Shown here piece by piece: positions 10,064-17,600 of a stretch of 17,896 nucleotides of DNA. A model generated the notes under the pieces. The model saw only the letters and a list, made by a program, of their open reading frames with translations. It did not search any database and was not told where the DNA came from. The position numbers and the translations under genes are program-made. The stretch lies in NCBI GenBank assembly GCA_001275005.1, contig JWZX01001971.1, positions 1-17,896 of the forward strand, in the 5' to 3' direction. The first letter of the stretch is position 1, and each line of letters starts with the position of its first letter. The DNA comes from Chrysochromulina tobinii (Eukaryota; Haptophyta; Prymnesiales; Chrysochromulinaceae).

Positions 10064-10378
10064 TCACGAATAGAAGGCCGTCTCGAAGGCAGACTGCGTC
10101 TTCTTGCACATGGCGACGCGCAGGTCGGCGCCGTCCAGGCAGCTCGCATAGGCCTTGAACTCTGCCCCCGCCTTGGCGCTGATCTCCTTGTACAGCCCGT
10201 ACACGCACTTATGCACCTCCTGCCCCTCCGCCGCGCACGCTGATGGCTCGCCGCCCTTGGTCTCCTTGCACTTCATGAACTCGAGATTCTCGTCGAAGCA
10301 CTTGTTGCCGATCACGCGCGCCGCCGCATAGAGCTCGTTGGCCTTGGGCGGCCGGCTGCTCGGCCCCACCTCGGACAT
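10064..10378 (-). CDS. NDUFA8: NADH:ubiquinone oxidoreductase accessory subunit NDUFA8 (CHCH protein)
   Basis: An accessory subunit of mitochondrial complex I located on the intermembrane-space side, where twin-cysteine proteins are oxidised by the MIA pathway. The 104-residue product aligns with plant and animal NDUFA8 through the blocks ARVIGNKC.....EFMKCK, EGQEVHKCV, and FKAYASC...MCKKTQSAFE. Cys27/37 and Cys48/58 form two CX9C motifs of one helical hairpin. In the second hairpin only Cys80 and Cys91 are present; the two outer cysteines expected near 70 and 101 are Ala. There is no cleavable mitochondrial presequence, as expected for MIA substrates. It is a single exon, slightly shorter at the C-terminus than relatives, so a missed 3' exon is possible but not indicated. 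Distinguishing it from other CHCH proteins rests on the overall block pattern. Confidence 0.83.
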   Translation of the reverse strand: MSEVGPSSRPPKANELYAAARVIGNKCFDENLEFMKCKETKGGEPSACAAEGQEVHKCVYGLYKEISAKAGAEFKAYASCLDGADLRVAMCKKTQSAFETAFYS

Positions 10379-10569
10379 GCCAGTCGAGGCGCTGCGCTAC
10401 GCAACACTGCGTCAGCGTCGTTCTCAAGACTTGTCGCTTTTGGTGGAAGCGTTCAACACAACGCGATCGCGCGAGAGTGCAAGTCAAGTCAAGTCACCAA
10501 ACTCACCTGTCGCAATCTCCTCTCAATTCGTACGCGACATTCCGTACCGCAGCAGATCCATGCGGCACC
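10379..10569. promoter_or_regulatory. intergenic region: NDUFA8 promoter and phosphoesterase 3' end
   Basis: About 190 bp between NDUFA8's ATG and the stop of the upstream minus-strand gene. It must contain the NDUFA8 promoter. It carries AAGTC pentamer repeats at 10480-10497, the same pentamer as the array at 16475-16523. No TATA box is evident. Confidence 0.5.
10480..10497. repeat. short CAAGT pentamer repeat upstream of NDUFA8
   Basis: CAAGTCAAGTCAAGTCAC holds three tandem pentamers about 100 bp upstream of the NDUFA8 start. The sequence family is that of the longer TCAAG array upstream of the CPPED1-like gene. Confidence 0.7.
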
Positions 10570-11728
10570 TCAGGGCTCAATGTCCGGCCGTGGAGCCAGT
10601 GCGCCGCCCTCATCTCGCGGAACCGACCCACTCACTGACGAGGCCTCCGGGAGGATCACCCTCGACGGCGCCTTGCGAAGGTAGTAATCGAGCACCCACG
10701 GCGCCGGGCGCGTGTCCTGCGGCGTGCGCGGATTGCGCTCATAGTGCGACGACCACGCGGCTCGCCGCGCGGCGCAAAAGGCGTGCGCCTCGCCGTCAAA
10801 GAGTTGCAGCGGCCCGCGGTCAATCTCACCGATGGCGAGCGACCCCATACGGTAGCGCCGCTCGTCGGGGGTGGCGAGGGCTGCCTGGACGTACCGGATG
10901 CCGTCGTCGGCGAGGATGGCGTCCCACCCAAAGTGCGTGTGCCCGAACACATGCACATCCGGCCTGAGCGCGTGCACGCGTCGTCCCAGACTCACTGAGC
11001 CCACGGCTTTCATCAAATCTGGGTAGCGCAGATAGCGCTTCTCAGGGCAGAGCTCGATGCGGGGCAGGAAGTGCGAAAAGGTGACGAGCGGCTCATCGCG
11101 CGCGCGCTCCTTTCCAGGGTAGCGGGCGCCAAGGCAACAGCGCCGGGTGCGCCTCCGCCTGTCGCGCCGACGCGCGCAGCATCAGCACATTGAGCCTGTC
11201 GATGTGTTCCGCGAGCTGCTCGGAGCCGCACTCGAGGCTCGGCGGGAAGCGGCACGCGCGCCAGTCGGCCATGGCTCGCTGAACGGAGGGGAGACGCAGC
11301 GTCGAAATGTCGGGCTCGCTGTCGAAGCTCGTGTGGTGAAAGGAGACGAGCGGGCACACGTGCACGGCGCCAGCCTCGAGCTGCACACGTTGGGGCGAGG
11401 TGATGACGCCCAGCGAGCGGCAAACTTGCTCGAGCCGTTCAAGCTTCTCGAGCGAGGAGCTGCCCTCGGACCCGTCGCGCAGCAGCCACAACTCGTGATT
11501 TCCTGGCACGTAGAAGACCAGCTGAAAAGCCTCAACCATCCGCCGCATCGCATCCTTAAATGTTGCCAAACGGTCGGCAACATCGCCCGCGACGAGGAGC
11601 ACGTCGCGGCCGTACACCTCGGGATCGAGAGCATCAATCCACGCACGATTTGCGGAATGCTCCACGTGCAAATCACTACACGTATAAACGTGCCGGCAGC
11701 GAGCCACGAGCGGCGGCCGCGCCAGCAT
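10570..11728 (-). CDS. calcineurin-like metallophosphoesterase, two exons
   Basis: Exon 1 (11728-11189) and exon 2 (11109-10570) give 359 residues. All metallophosphoesterase metal-binding motifs are present: SDLH (18-21), GD (48-49), GNHE (76-79), SH in VTFSHF (192-193) and GHTH (236-239). The blocks FSHFLPRIELCPEKR and VFGHTHFGWDA resemble an uncharacterised calcineurin-like family of plants and algae; the substrate is unknown. The conserved C-terminal half lies one frame away from the N-terminal half. An intron at 11110-11188 fuses them in phase 0 as DRLN|ERARDEP; the alternative is a one-base frameshift within 11100-11160. The start is well set: an in-frame TAA directly precedes ATG 11728. 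No signal peptide or membrane segment is seen. It is not closely similar to the CPPED1-like phosphoesterase at the right edge. Confidence 0.85.
11110..11188 (-). other. proposed intron in the phosphoesterase gene
   Basis: On the minus strand this 79-bp segment begins GTGCTG and ends CTGGAAAG. Its removal restores one frame through the SH and GHTH motifs, and its length is close to the 74-bp transporter intron. The acceptor has a weak pyrimidine tract. Retention would stop at TGA 11093-11095. Confidence is moderate because the exon 1 frame also stays open through it. Confidence 0.5.
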
Positions 11729-12141
11729 TTACATTTTACAAAGCGCGGGGAGACAGCTGCGCATCTGTGAAAACGAGTCGCTTCGAATCCAAGGGAATCC
11801 ATGGGAATCTATGGAAGGGCGCCCAGCATTAGGTGTTGAGTAGGGGCGTGGGCCTCCAGGAGAATAGATTTTGAGTTCGTTGAGGTAGTCGTCGTCGGAA
11901 TGTCAGTGTGTCATCGTGACTGTGTCAGAGTTGCACCAGTGTCACCTGTGAAACTGAAAGTCGCTTGTGTAGAGGTTCACACAGGTTGATGTGAAGCCGA
12001 GTGTGCGAATCGGAACCTCAACGCTCAAGCGTCAAGGATGCACGAAATCTTTACTGGAAGACTGAACTCATAGTGAGCGTACGCTGGTACCTGGATACGT
12101 GTGACAGTGGGCGCGAGGCGGCGCTTGGCGCGCGCCGGCTC
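11729..12141. promoter_or_regulatory. intergenic region: phosphoesterase promoter and FHA-gene 3' end
   Basis: A 413-bp gap between two minus-strand genes. It is less GC-rich than the genes. It holds a three-copy 10-bp repeat (11785-11814) and a stretch rich in GTCA/TGTC words (11900-11960) that might bind a regulator or be mRNA tail. No supported ORF of its own. Confidence 0.45.
11785..11814. repeat. 10-bp tandem repeat, 3 copies
   Basis: GAATCCAAGG, GAATCCATGG and GAATCTATGG follow each other directly, about 60-90 bp upstream of the phosphoesterase ATG. Position suggests 5' UTR or promoter; function unknown. Confidence 0.75.
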
Positions 12142-15100
12142 TCACGCCTCGAGGTGCGGCTCGACGCCCTTGGCCCTGCGGCCAGGCGCGCCGTCCTGCT
12201 CGACACGGCCGAGCTGGAGCAGGTAGTAGCGCGTCGAAGGCGCCTCGACAAAGTCGTCGAACTGGACGGTCCTACCGCCCGCGGAGACGGCGTCAAAGAG
12301 CTGCTCAATCTGGGGCGGCTCGAGAGCCAGCCCTAGTTGCGTCGCCATCAGGTGCACCGCCGTCACAAAGTCCGCACGCGTGACGTTCGGCCGAAACTTT
12401 TCGCCGCGCGCGGTGGCGCGATCCATCAGGCTCAGGGTGGCTACGTCCGCGGCTCGCTCGTACGCGGCGTCGAACCCCTCCGCGCCTTCGCCAGCGCTGC
12501 CGCTGCTGCCGGCGCCGCCAGCCTCGCCCGCGCCGACGGGTGAGCTCCCGACGGGTAGACTCCCGACGGGTGAGCTCCCGAGGAGCTCGGGCGGGAGGGT
12601 GACGAGGGCGCCCGCGGCGGCGCGATCCCAAATGGGCTGCCGCATCGTCCCCATGGTCGGCAAGATGGCCGCCCCGATGGTCGGCCCGATGGTCGCCCCG
12701 GTGGTCGGCACGGCCGCGGTCGGTACGGAGTCCAGGTCCTGGATCATGCGGCTGCTGGAGAGGCGTGGGCTGGGGAGGCGTGGGCTCGCCGGGTGGGATG
12801 CGTTGGAGCGCGGGGACGCGTCGGGTGAACCCGGGGTGGAGGAGGCGAGGCTGCGGGGCGAGCGCGCCGCGTCAAGCCCTTTGGCGCGCGGCGACTTGGC
12901 GGGTGAGCGACCGAGCTTGAAGCTCATCGAGCGCATCAGGCGCGACACCGGGTTGGAGGAGCGTTTGGAGGCGCTCTCTCGCTCGCTCGCCGCTGCCTCC
13001 GCGATCGCCTCCACCTGCAGACGCTGGATCTGCAAAAACGGCTCGTCCCGTGAGAGGTCTCGCGTTGCATTGGGCGCTCCGATACCGGTAGACACGCCGC
13101 CGTGCGAGTGCTCCGTGTAACCGCCAGCCATGTAACCGTAGCCGTCACCGCTGCTGCCACGGTCCGCCTCGGCGCCCAACACGGCGCCAGCGCCCTCGTG
13201 CCTCAAGCCCGCATACGAGCCCGCATACCCGATCTGCGAGGCGTCGGCGTAGGCGGACGTGGCCGTCGCGGACGGCGGCGGTAAGCGGGTGGCAGCGGCG
13301 GTCAGGTTGATGGCAAACGAGAGGGGCGCACATCCCATTCCCATGTGGGCTGGCGCCATCGGCGGGGCCATCAGTGGCGCCATCGGCGGCCCCATCGGCG
13401 ACGCCATCCGTTGCGGCAGCGGTGGCGCGTGGCCCCAGGCGCAACCAGGTGGTGGTCCCGCGGGCGGCAGACGAGAGGGTATGGGCGTCGGCGGCATCGC
13501 CGCGGCCGCGGCCGCGATGGCGGCGGCCGAGGGTGGCTGCAGCAGCGGCGGAGGCGCGGTCATGGGCCGCGTGGTCAAACAAGAAGCCGCCGGCGTGACC
13601 ACGTACTGAGAGGCGGGCGGTGCGCCGGGCGGCGCCGTCGCAAGGGATGGCTGCCGCCACCCCACCTCAGTCGGCGCCTCGGTCTCGGCGACTGAGGCGG
13701 CCGAAGACATGCGGCAGCTCATCGGTGGCTCCTCCAGGCTTGTTCCACGCACCGCGGGCGGCGGCCCTCGGAACGACGTCTCCATGCCCGCACGCGCGCT
13801 CGGCGGCGCGGCACCGGCGCGCCCGGTACCGGTGCCGACGACGCGATCGAGGGCGCGCGGGTCGGTGATCTCAAGGCGGAAGAGGACCCCATCGGGGGGG
13901 GCGGGCGCGAGGAGCGAGATGCGATCGCCATGGTGCACCGGCACCGAGCCTCCCTTGCCTATGAGGTTCCCGTTATGGAAGGTGCCGTAGCGCGATCGGT
14001 CCTCGAGCAGCAAGGCGCCCGCAGTGACAAAGAAGGCCGCGTGCTGGCCCGAGATGCGCGACGATTGGAGGACGAGCTTACACACCTTCGAGCGGCCGAT
14101 CACGTGCTCGGCGCCCCGCAGCAGCGAGACGGGCGGCACGCCCGCCGCGTCACTCCCACCGCCATCGAGCCTCAATCGCCCCCACACTGCCTCCGCCGCC
14201 TCGCCCCCCGAGCCCGCTGCCTCAGAGCCCGCCCGGCTCGAAGGCGGCAGCGCCATTGTTGCCGTCAGCGGCAGCGGTGGCGTCGGCCGCGTCGCTGTCA
14301 TCGGGCTATCGCGCAGGCTTCCGCCGCCCGCGCTCCCGCGGCCGCCGCCGCCGCTGACGTATGGCGGTGAGGCGCTGCCCACATACTGGGACGAGGCGCC
14401 GCTGTTGTCCGCGAGGAGCGGGACTGGCCACATCGTGGCGAACGAGAGGGCGCTCCCGCCGCCTCCGCACCCGCCACATCCGCCGGGGGACACGTCATCT
14501 GAGCCGCCACTCGGTCCATCGGACGCGCCCGACCGTCCCGAAAAGGAAGGTGCGCTCGAGCGACTGACTGAGGGCGGTCCGTGCGGTCCGAGCAGGCCGG
14601 ATAGCACCTCCGCGAAAGCGTCGCCGCGTCCGCCGCCGCTGCCGCGCGAGTCGGGAGCTTGGCCGTCGTAATGGGCGTCGTAATGCGAGCGCGGCGTGTC
14701 GTCGCCTGCCTGCGAGCCGGCCCGCGAGCCCGCGTATGAGTACATCGAGTGCGTGGACGCGACGGACATCGTCGAGGGTGAGTCAAGGGGGTCGCGTGGC
14801 GTCATCGGCGGCGTGGGCCACTGGCGTGGCGTCGCGTTTGGCCACGAGCGCGGCGTGTCGTCCCCCGCCTGCGAGCCGGCCCGCGAGGCCGTGAGCGAGG
14901 GCGTGGGCGACGAGCGACGTGAGCTGGAGCGCCGCTTGGACGTGCTCTTCATCTGCGCGCGGCAGAATTCGTTAAAGTCGACGCCCCCGTCCGCGTTCAA
15001 GTCCGCCGCCACAAAGATAGAGCGCAGCTTGGCGGGCGGGAAGGGCTTCGCTCCCTGGCGTACAGCCGCCTCGTCGGCGAGTAGCGCAAACTCGCCGTAC

Positions 15101-15951
15101 GAGACGACGCCGTCCTGGTCGCGGTCATGCTGCTCGAAGAGGGCCTCGAGACGTTGCGCCTCGGCTTCAGGGAGCGCCGCGAGCGCATCGCACAGATGCG
15201 TCGAGGTCACCCGAGAGAGCATGAGCTCGCGGTAGCCCACGCGCTCGCGCTTGAGCGCGAAGAAGCGCGCGCGGTACGACTCGTTCGTCGGCGGCTCGCG
15301 CCGGCTCTGCTGCGTCGCCTCCTCCAAGTAGTAAGGTGTGCCGAGCACGTCGTGACGCACCTGCCAGCCGGCGGGCAGTGGCGCCTTGAGCGCCTCCGCC
15401 GCCAGCCATAATAAGGAGCGATCGGCGCGCACATCCATCCCGAGCTGGACCGCGCGCGCGAGCACCTCTCGATCCTCGAGGGCCGCCGCCTCGGAACCCT
15501 CTGCGGACGCCGCCGCCGCCGCTGCCGCCGCCGCTGCCGCTGGCGCATTGCCGGGCACGGGCACCGATGCGGCTTGCGCGCGCAACGCCGATGGCGACGC
15601 AGTGGGCACCCGCGCCTGCAACGGCGCATCCGGCACCTGCTCCTGTGCCTGCGCTGGCGGTGGCAAGCCAGGCATGGGCTGCGGCCTTGGCGGCTGCGCG
15701 GCGGCCGGTGCGGCAGCGGCTGCCTCCGGCGGCACGGACGCCGCGCTCAGCAGCCGACCAAAGAGGCTTGCCGCCTCAGCTGCCGAGATGGCGCCCGCCT
15801 CCTGCAGCCGCGCGATGAGCCCCGGCGCGTTGGCTGCGAGCGCGTCGCCTGCGGCCCTCTGCACAAAGTAGAATTTCTCATCGAGGTCGTCGGCCGCGCT
15901 CACTTTGGCCTTGAGCCGTTCGAGGTTCGCCTCGTGCTCGCTGGCGGGCAT
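12142..15951 (-). CDS. WW-like / EF-hand / FHA domain protein, 1269 aa
   Basis: No single known family is recognised. From ATG 15951 the product is 1269 residues without introns. Order: an N-terminal helical segment; an Ala/Pro-rich linker; a WW-like module (~192-221) starting LPAGWQV with YYLEE, whose second Trp is Arg; a canonical EF-hand pair with loops DRDQDGVVSYGE (276-287) and DLNADGGVDFNE (317-328), predicting Ca2+ binding; a Ser/Arg-rich linker with a duplicated SRAGSQAGDDTPRS block; an FHA domain (~605-696) with VIGRS (617-621), SGQHA and YGTFHNGN, the phosphothreonine-reading motifs; Pro/Met/Ala- and Ser-Pro-rich stretches (SPRxxSPR, SFKLGRSP) that look phosphorylatable; and a C-terminal segment (~1180-1255) resembling a degenerate EF-hand pair. 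A Ca2+-responsive phospho-signalling adaptor is inferred. The frame is open upstream to 16152, but that codon is TTG. Confidence 0.8.
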   Translation of the reverse strand: MPASEHEANLERLKAKVSAADDLDEKFYFVQRAAGDALAANAPGLIARLQEAGAISAAEAASLFGRLLSAASVPPEAAAAAPAAAQPPRPQPMPGLPPPAQAQEQVPDAPLQARVPTASPSALRAQAASVPVPGNAPAAAAAAAAAAASAEGSEAAALEDREVLARAVQLGMDVRADRSLLWLAAEALKAPLPAGWQVRHDVLGTPYYLEEATQQSRREPPTNESYRARFFALKRERVGYRELMLSRVTSTHLCDALAALPEAEAQRLEALFEQHDRDQDGVVSYGEFALLADEAAVRQGAKPFPPAKLRSIFVAADLNADGGVDFNEFCRAQMKSTSKRRSSSRRSSPTPSLTASRAGSQAGDDTPRSWPNATPRQWPTPPMTPRDPLDSPSTMSVASTHSMYSYAGSRAGSQAGDDTPRSHYDAHYDGQAPDSRGSGGGRGDAFAEVLSGLLGPHGPPSVSRSSAPSFSGRSGASDGPSGGSDDVSPGGCGGCGGGGSALSFATMWPVPLLADNSGASSQYVGSASPPYVSGGGGRGSAGGGSLRDSPMTATRPTPPLPLTATMALPPSSRAGSEAAGSGGEAAEAVWGRLRLDGGGSDAAGVPPVSLLRGAEHVIGRSKVCKLVLQSSRISGQHAAFFVTAGALLLEDRSRYGTFHNGNLIGKGGSVPVHHGDRISLLAPAPPDGVLFRLEITDPRALDRVVGTGTGRAGAAPPSARAGMETSFRGPPPAVRGTSLEEPPMSCRMSSAASVAETEAPTEVGWRQPSLATAPPGAPPASQYVVTPAASCLTTRPMTAPPPLLQPPSAAAIAAAAAAMPPTPIPSRLPPAGPPPGCAWGHAPPLPQRMASPMGPPMAPLMAPPMAPAHMGMGCAPLSFAINLTAAATRLPPPSATATSAYADASQIGYAGSYAGLRHEGAGAVLGAEADRGSSGDGYGYMAGGYTEHSHGGVSTGIGAPNATRDLSRDEPFLQIQRLQVEAIAEAAASERESASKRSSNPVSRLMRSMSFKLGRSPAKSPRAKGLDAARSPRSLASSTPGSPDASPRSNASHPASPRLPSPRLSSSRMIQDLDSVPTAAVPTTGATIGPTIGAAILPTMGTMRQPIWDRAAAGALVTLPPELLGSSPVGSLPVGSSPVGAGEAGGAGSSGSAGEGAEGFDAAYERAADVATLSLMDRATARGEKFRPNVTRADFVTAVHLMATQLGLALEPPQIEQLFDAVSAGGRTVQFDDFVEAPSTRYYLLQLGRVEQDGAPGRRAKGVEPHLEA
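12533..12577. repeat. 15-bp in-frame tandem repeat, 3 copies, in the FHA gene
   Basis: CCGACGGGTGAGCTC-type units at 12533, 12548 and 12563 encode GSSPVGSLPVGSSPVG on the minus strand, a proline-directed Ser motif repeated three times. It lies in the linker before the C-terminal segment. Confidence 0.8.
14686..14728. repeat. 43-bp direct repeat, copy A (FHA gene)
   Basis: Matches 14845-14887 with two mismatches in the same frame. It encodes the second SRAGSQAGDDTPRS block in the protein, in the linker between the EF-hands and the FHA domain. Confidence 0.85.
14845..14887. repeat. 43-bp direct repeat, copy B (FHA gene)
   Basis: Partner of 14686-14728, 159 bp away (53 codons). It encodes the first SRAGSQAGDDTPRS block. 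Similarity kept at DNA level suggests a recent segmental duplication or gene conversion. Confidence 0.85.
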
Positions 15952-16559
15952 GACGAGCGGCGACGAACCGCCGCAACGAAATGAGGCCGACTGACTGCCC
16001 AGTCCGGCTTGACACTTAGTAGTGACCCGCAGCGCAGCAACGCGATCATTTTCACTTTGTTTAAAATTCGACACCCAAGACACCGGACCACCCGCCAACA
16101 GGCACAAAACACCAAACTCAAAACACAAAAGCGCGTTCACAATCAAAGCCAATTCATCCCCTGCGAGCCGCGTTCAGCGCGACTCAGTATCACAGTTTTT
16201 GATTCACACTCGCGGTCCTGCCAATGTGTAGGTAGCTTGGTAAGTTACAAAGTTCTCTCTCACACTCGCGACGACGCAGGGGCTTGTACGCTTGTTTATC
16301 ACTTTATCTTGAACTTTGTAAACAGCATAACAGCTGAAATGTAGACAAACGCGAGCCTCGATGGGTGCCGCGGGGCGCGGGCTGTGTACATCGGTACCTC
16401 ACAAGGGATCAGTTCATCAGTGCACATGTCAACTCGTCCCAATTTCTTGGAATGTCAGTTATTAGTCTTGTTGATCAAGTCAAGTCAAGTCAAGTCAAGT
16501 CAAGTCAAGTCAAGTCAAGTCAACTTGACTTGTCTTGATTTGGTACACGTTGCGCCCTG
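15952..16559. promoter_or_regulatory. divergent promoter region of the FHA and CPPED1-like genes
   Basis: 608 bp between outward-facing start codons, with visibly lower GC than the rest of the window (for example TTTAAAATTC near 16060 and A/C-rich 16095-16130). It must carry both promoters and 5' UTRs. It contains the TCAAG microsatellite near the plus-strand gene. Short ORFs in it (16009-16344 and 16022-16231) look random in composition. A 5' non-coding exon of either gene could also lie here. Confidence 0.5.
16475..16523. repeat. (TCAAG)n microsatellite, about 10 copies
   Basis: A perfect pentanucleotide array 36 bp upstream of ATG 16560. It is followed at once by CTTGACTTG, the reverse complement of CAAGTCAAG, so the end of the array can fold as a hairpin. 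It probably lies in the 5' UTR or core promoter of the CPPED1-like gene. Confidence 0.95.
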
Positions 16560-17600
16560 ATGCTTGATGATGCGCAATCACCAAGGAATTCTCCGGCGCG
16601 GCTGCATCGAGCGATTCCTTGTCGTTCAATGCCAATAGTCGTCGGCGACAGTGGGTTGGTGGCCATCGCGGGTGCCACGCTGCTCGTGCTGGCGGTGACG
16701 GTGCGCGCGCAACGGCTAAAACGCCGAATCCGATCCCCTGCGGCCGGGTTCGCTCGCCCTGACCAACCCGCCTCTCCACACGGCGGAGGTGGTCAGCGCG
16801 ATGGCGGCGAAGCCAAAATCCCCGTTGCCGCCGCGTCTCCCTCCAGCGGTACGGAGGATCTGCTGCTGCGGCGGTCGATTCGTGTCTACAAGCCGCTCGC
16901 GACGGTGCTGTCGGCGATCAACGAGGGCGCAACGGATGGGGATGTGCCCTTCCGGAAGCGCGGAAGGCGCGAGTCAGGCGAAATCGACCCACTCATCGCC
17001 CTGCGCCGGAAGTGGGTGCTCGAGGCGGCCGAGCGGCGGGTGGTCGTGCCACTGCAGCTGTGGATCGCCTACCGGCTGTGGGTCGACTCGATAATCTGCG
17101 CGCGCAGCGGCCGCGGGGCGAGCTTCCACTCGTTCGTGTACGCGCACACCCTAGGGCTGCCGTATGACGCCATGCAGAATCTCAAAACGCACTGGAGTGG
17201 CTCGGACGCGGCGGACCTGCTCGCTTGCCTGGCGCAGGAGGGACTGCTGCTGCCCTTTGGTGGTGGAGGCCTCGCCGCCGCCTCGGCCAAAACGCCTCGG
17301 CTTTCTCTCGCCTCATCCCTAACCCTCGATGCGATCGACGACGACGAAGACGACGGCGGCGGCGCGGCGGCTGAGCTGAGAGCATGGCTCAACGCATCGC
17401 TCACCGCATTCAACGGGCGCTTCCACCTCGCCAAGAACCGCGTCTTCAAGGGTCTCGAGTACGAGTCCGAGGGTGAATGGCAGGGTGGGTATGACTTTGT
17501 GCAGCTCGCTGACCCTCAGCTGGGCATGCTCCACTGGGACCGTGACTGGACCGAGGAGCTCACCATGCTCCGGCTCGCGCTGCAGCACGTCAATCGGCTG
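16560..17600 (+). CDS. CPPED1-like calcineurin phosphoesterase with membrane anchor and novel N-terminal region, 5' exon (partial)
   Basis: The exon encodes 347 residues. The end, EWQGGYDFVQLADPQLGM (ADPQ at 317-320; D318 is the likely first metal ligand) followed by a charged stretch and HVNRL, matches the N-terminus of CPPED1/CSTP1-type Ser/Thr phosphatases (FIQGADPQFGL). The remaining GD, GNHD and H motifs must lie in later exons. Before it come a hydrophobic segment (32-48) followed by basic RAQRLKRRIR, a likely signal anchor; an Ala/Ser-rich linker; and an unrecognised Trp/Arg-rich region (~95-240, with RKWVLEAAERR, LQLWIAYRLW, SFHSFVYAHTLGLPY), which human CPPED1 lacks. The exon ends at CTG|GTGAGC; read-through gives a basic low-complexity tail stopping at 17726. 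An alternative ATG at 16629 (Met24) would place the anchor at the very N-terminus. The divergent neighbour is the FHA protein. Confidence 0.75.

Noticed and set aside
9883-10149. Small ORFs and a possible RNA gene near the NDUFA8 3' end
   Set aside because: Sequence is CG-alternating and palindromic, giving Arg/Ala-rich translations; no cloverleaf with A- and B-box pattern could be made out.
12380-13120. 246-codon plus-strand ORF opposite the FHA gene
   Set aside because: Shadow of the minus-strand gene in low-complexity Pro/Ala/Ser sequence; no independent signal. 13930-14370 and 14024-14671 were dropped for the same reason.
15952-16152. 67-residue N-terminal extension of the FHA protein
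   Set aside because: The open frame starts with TTG and contains no ATG before 15951; composition shifts to AT-richer promoter-like sequence.
16009-16344. 111-codon plus-strand ORF in the divergent promoter
   Set aside because: No recognisable domain, amino-acid composition unlike the neighbouring genes, and it lies where two promoters must be.
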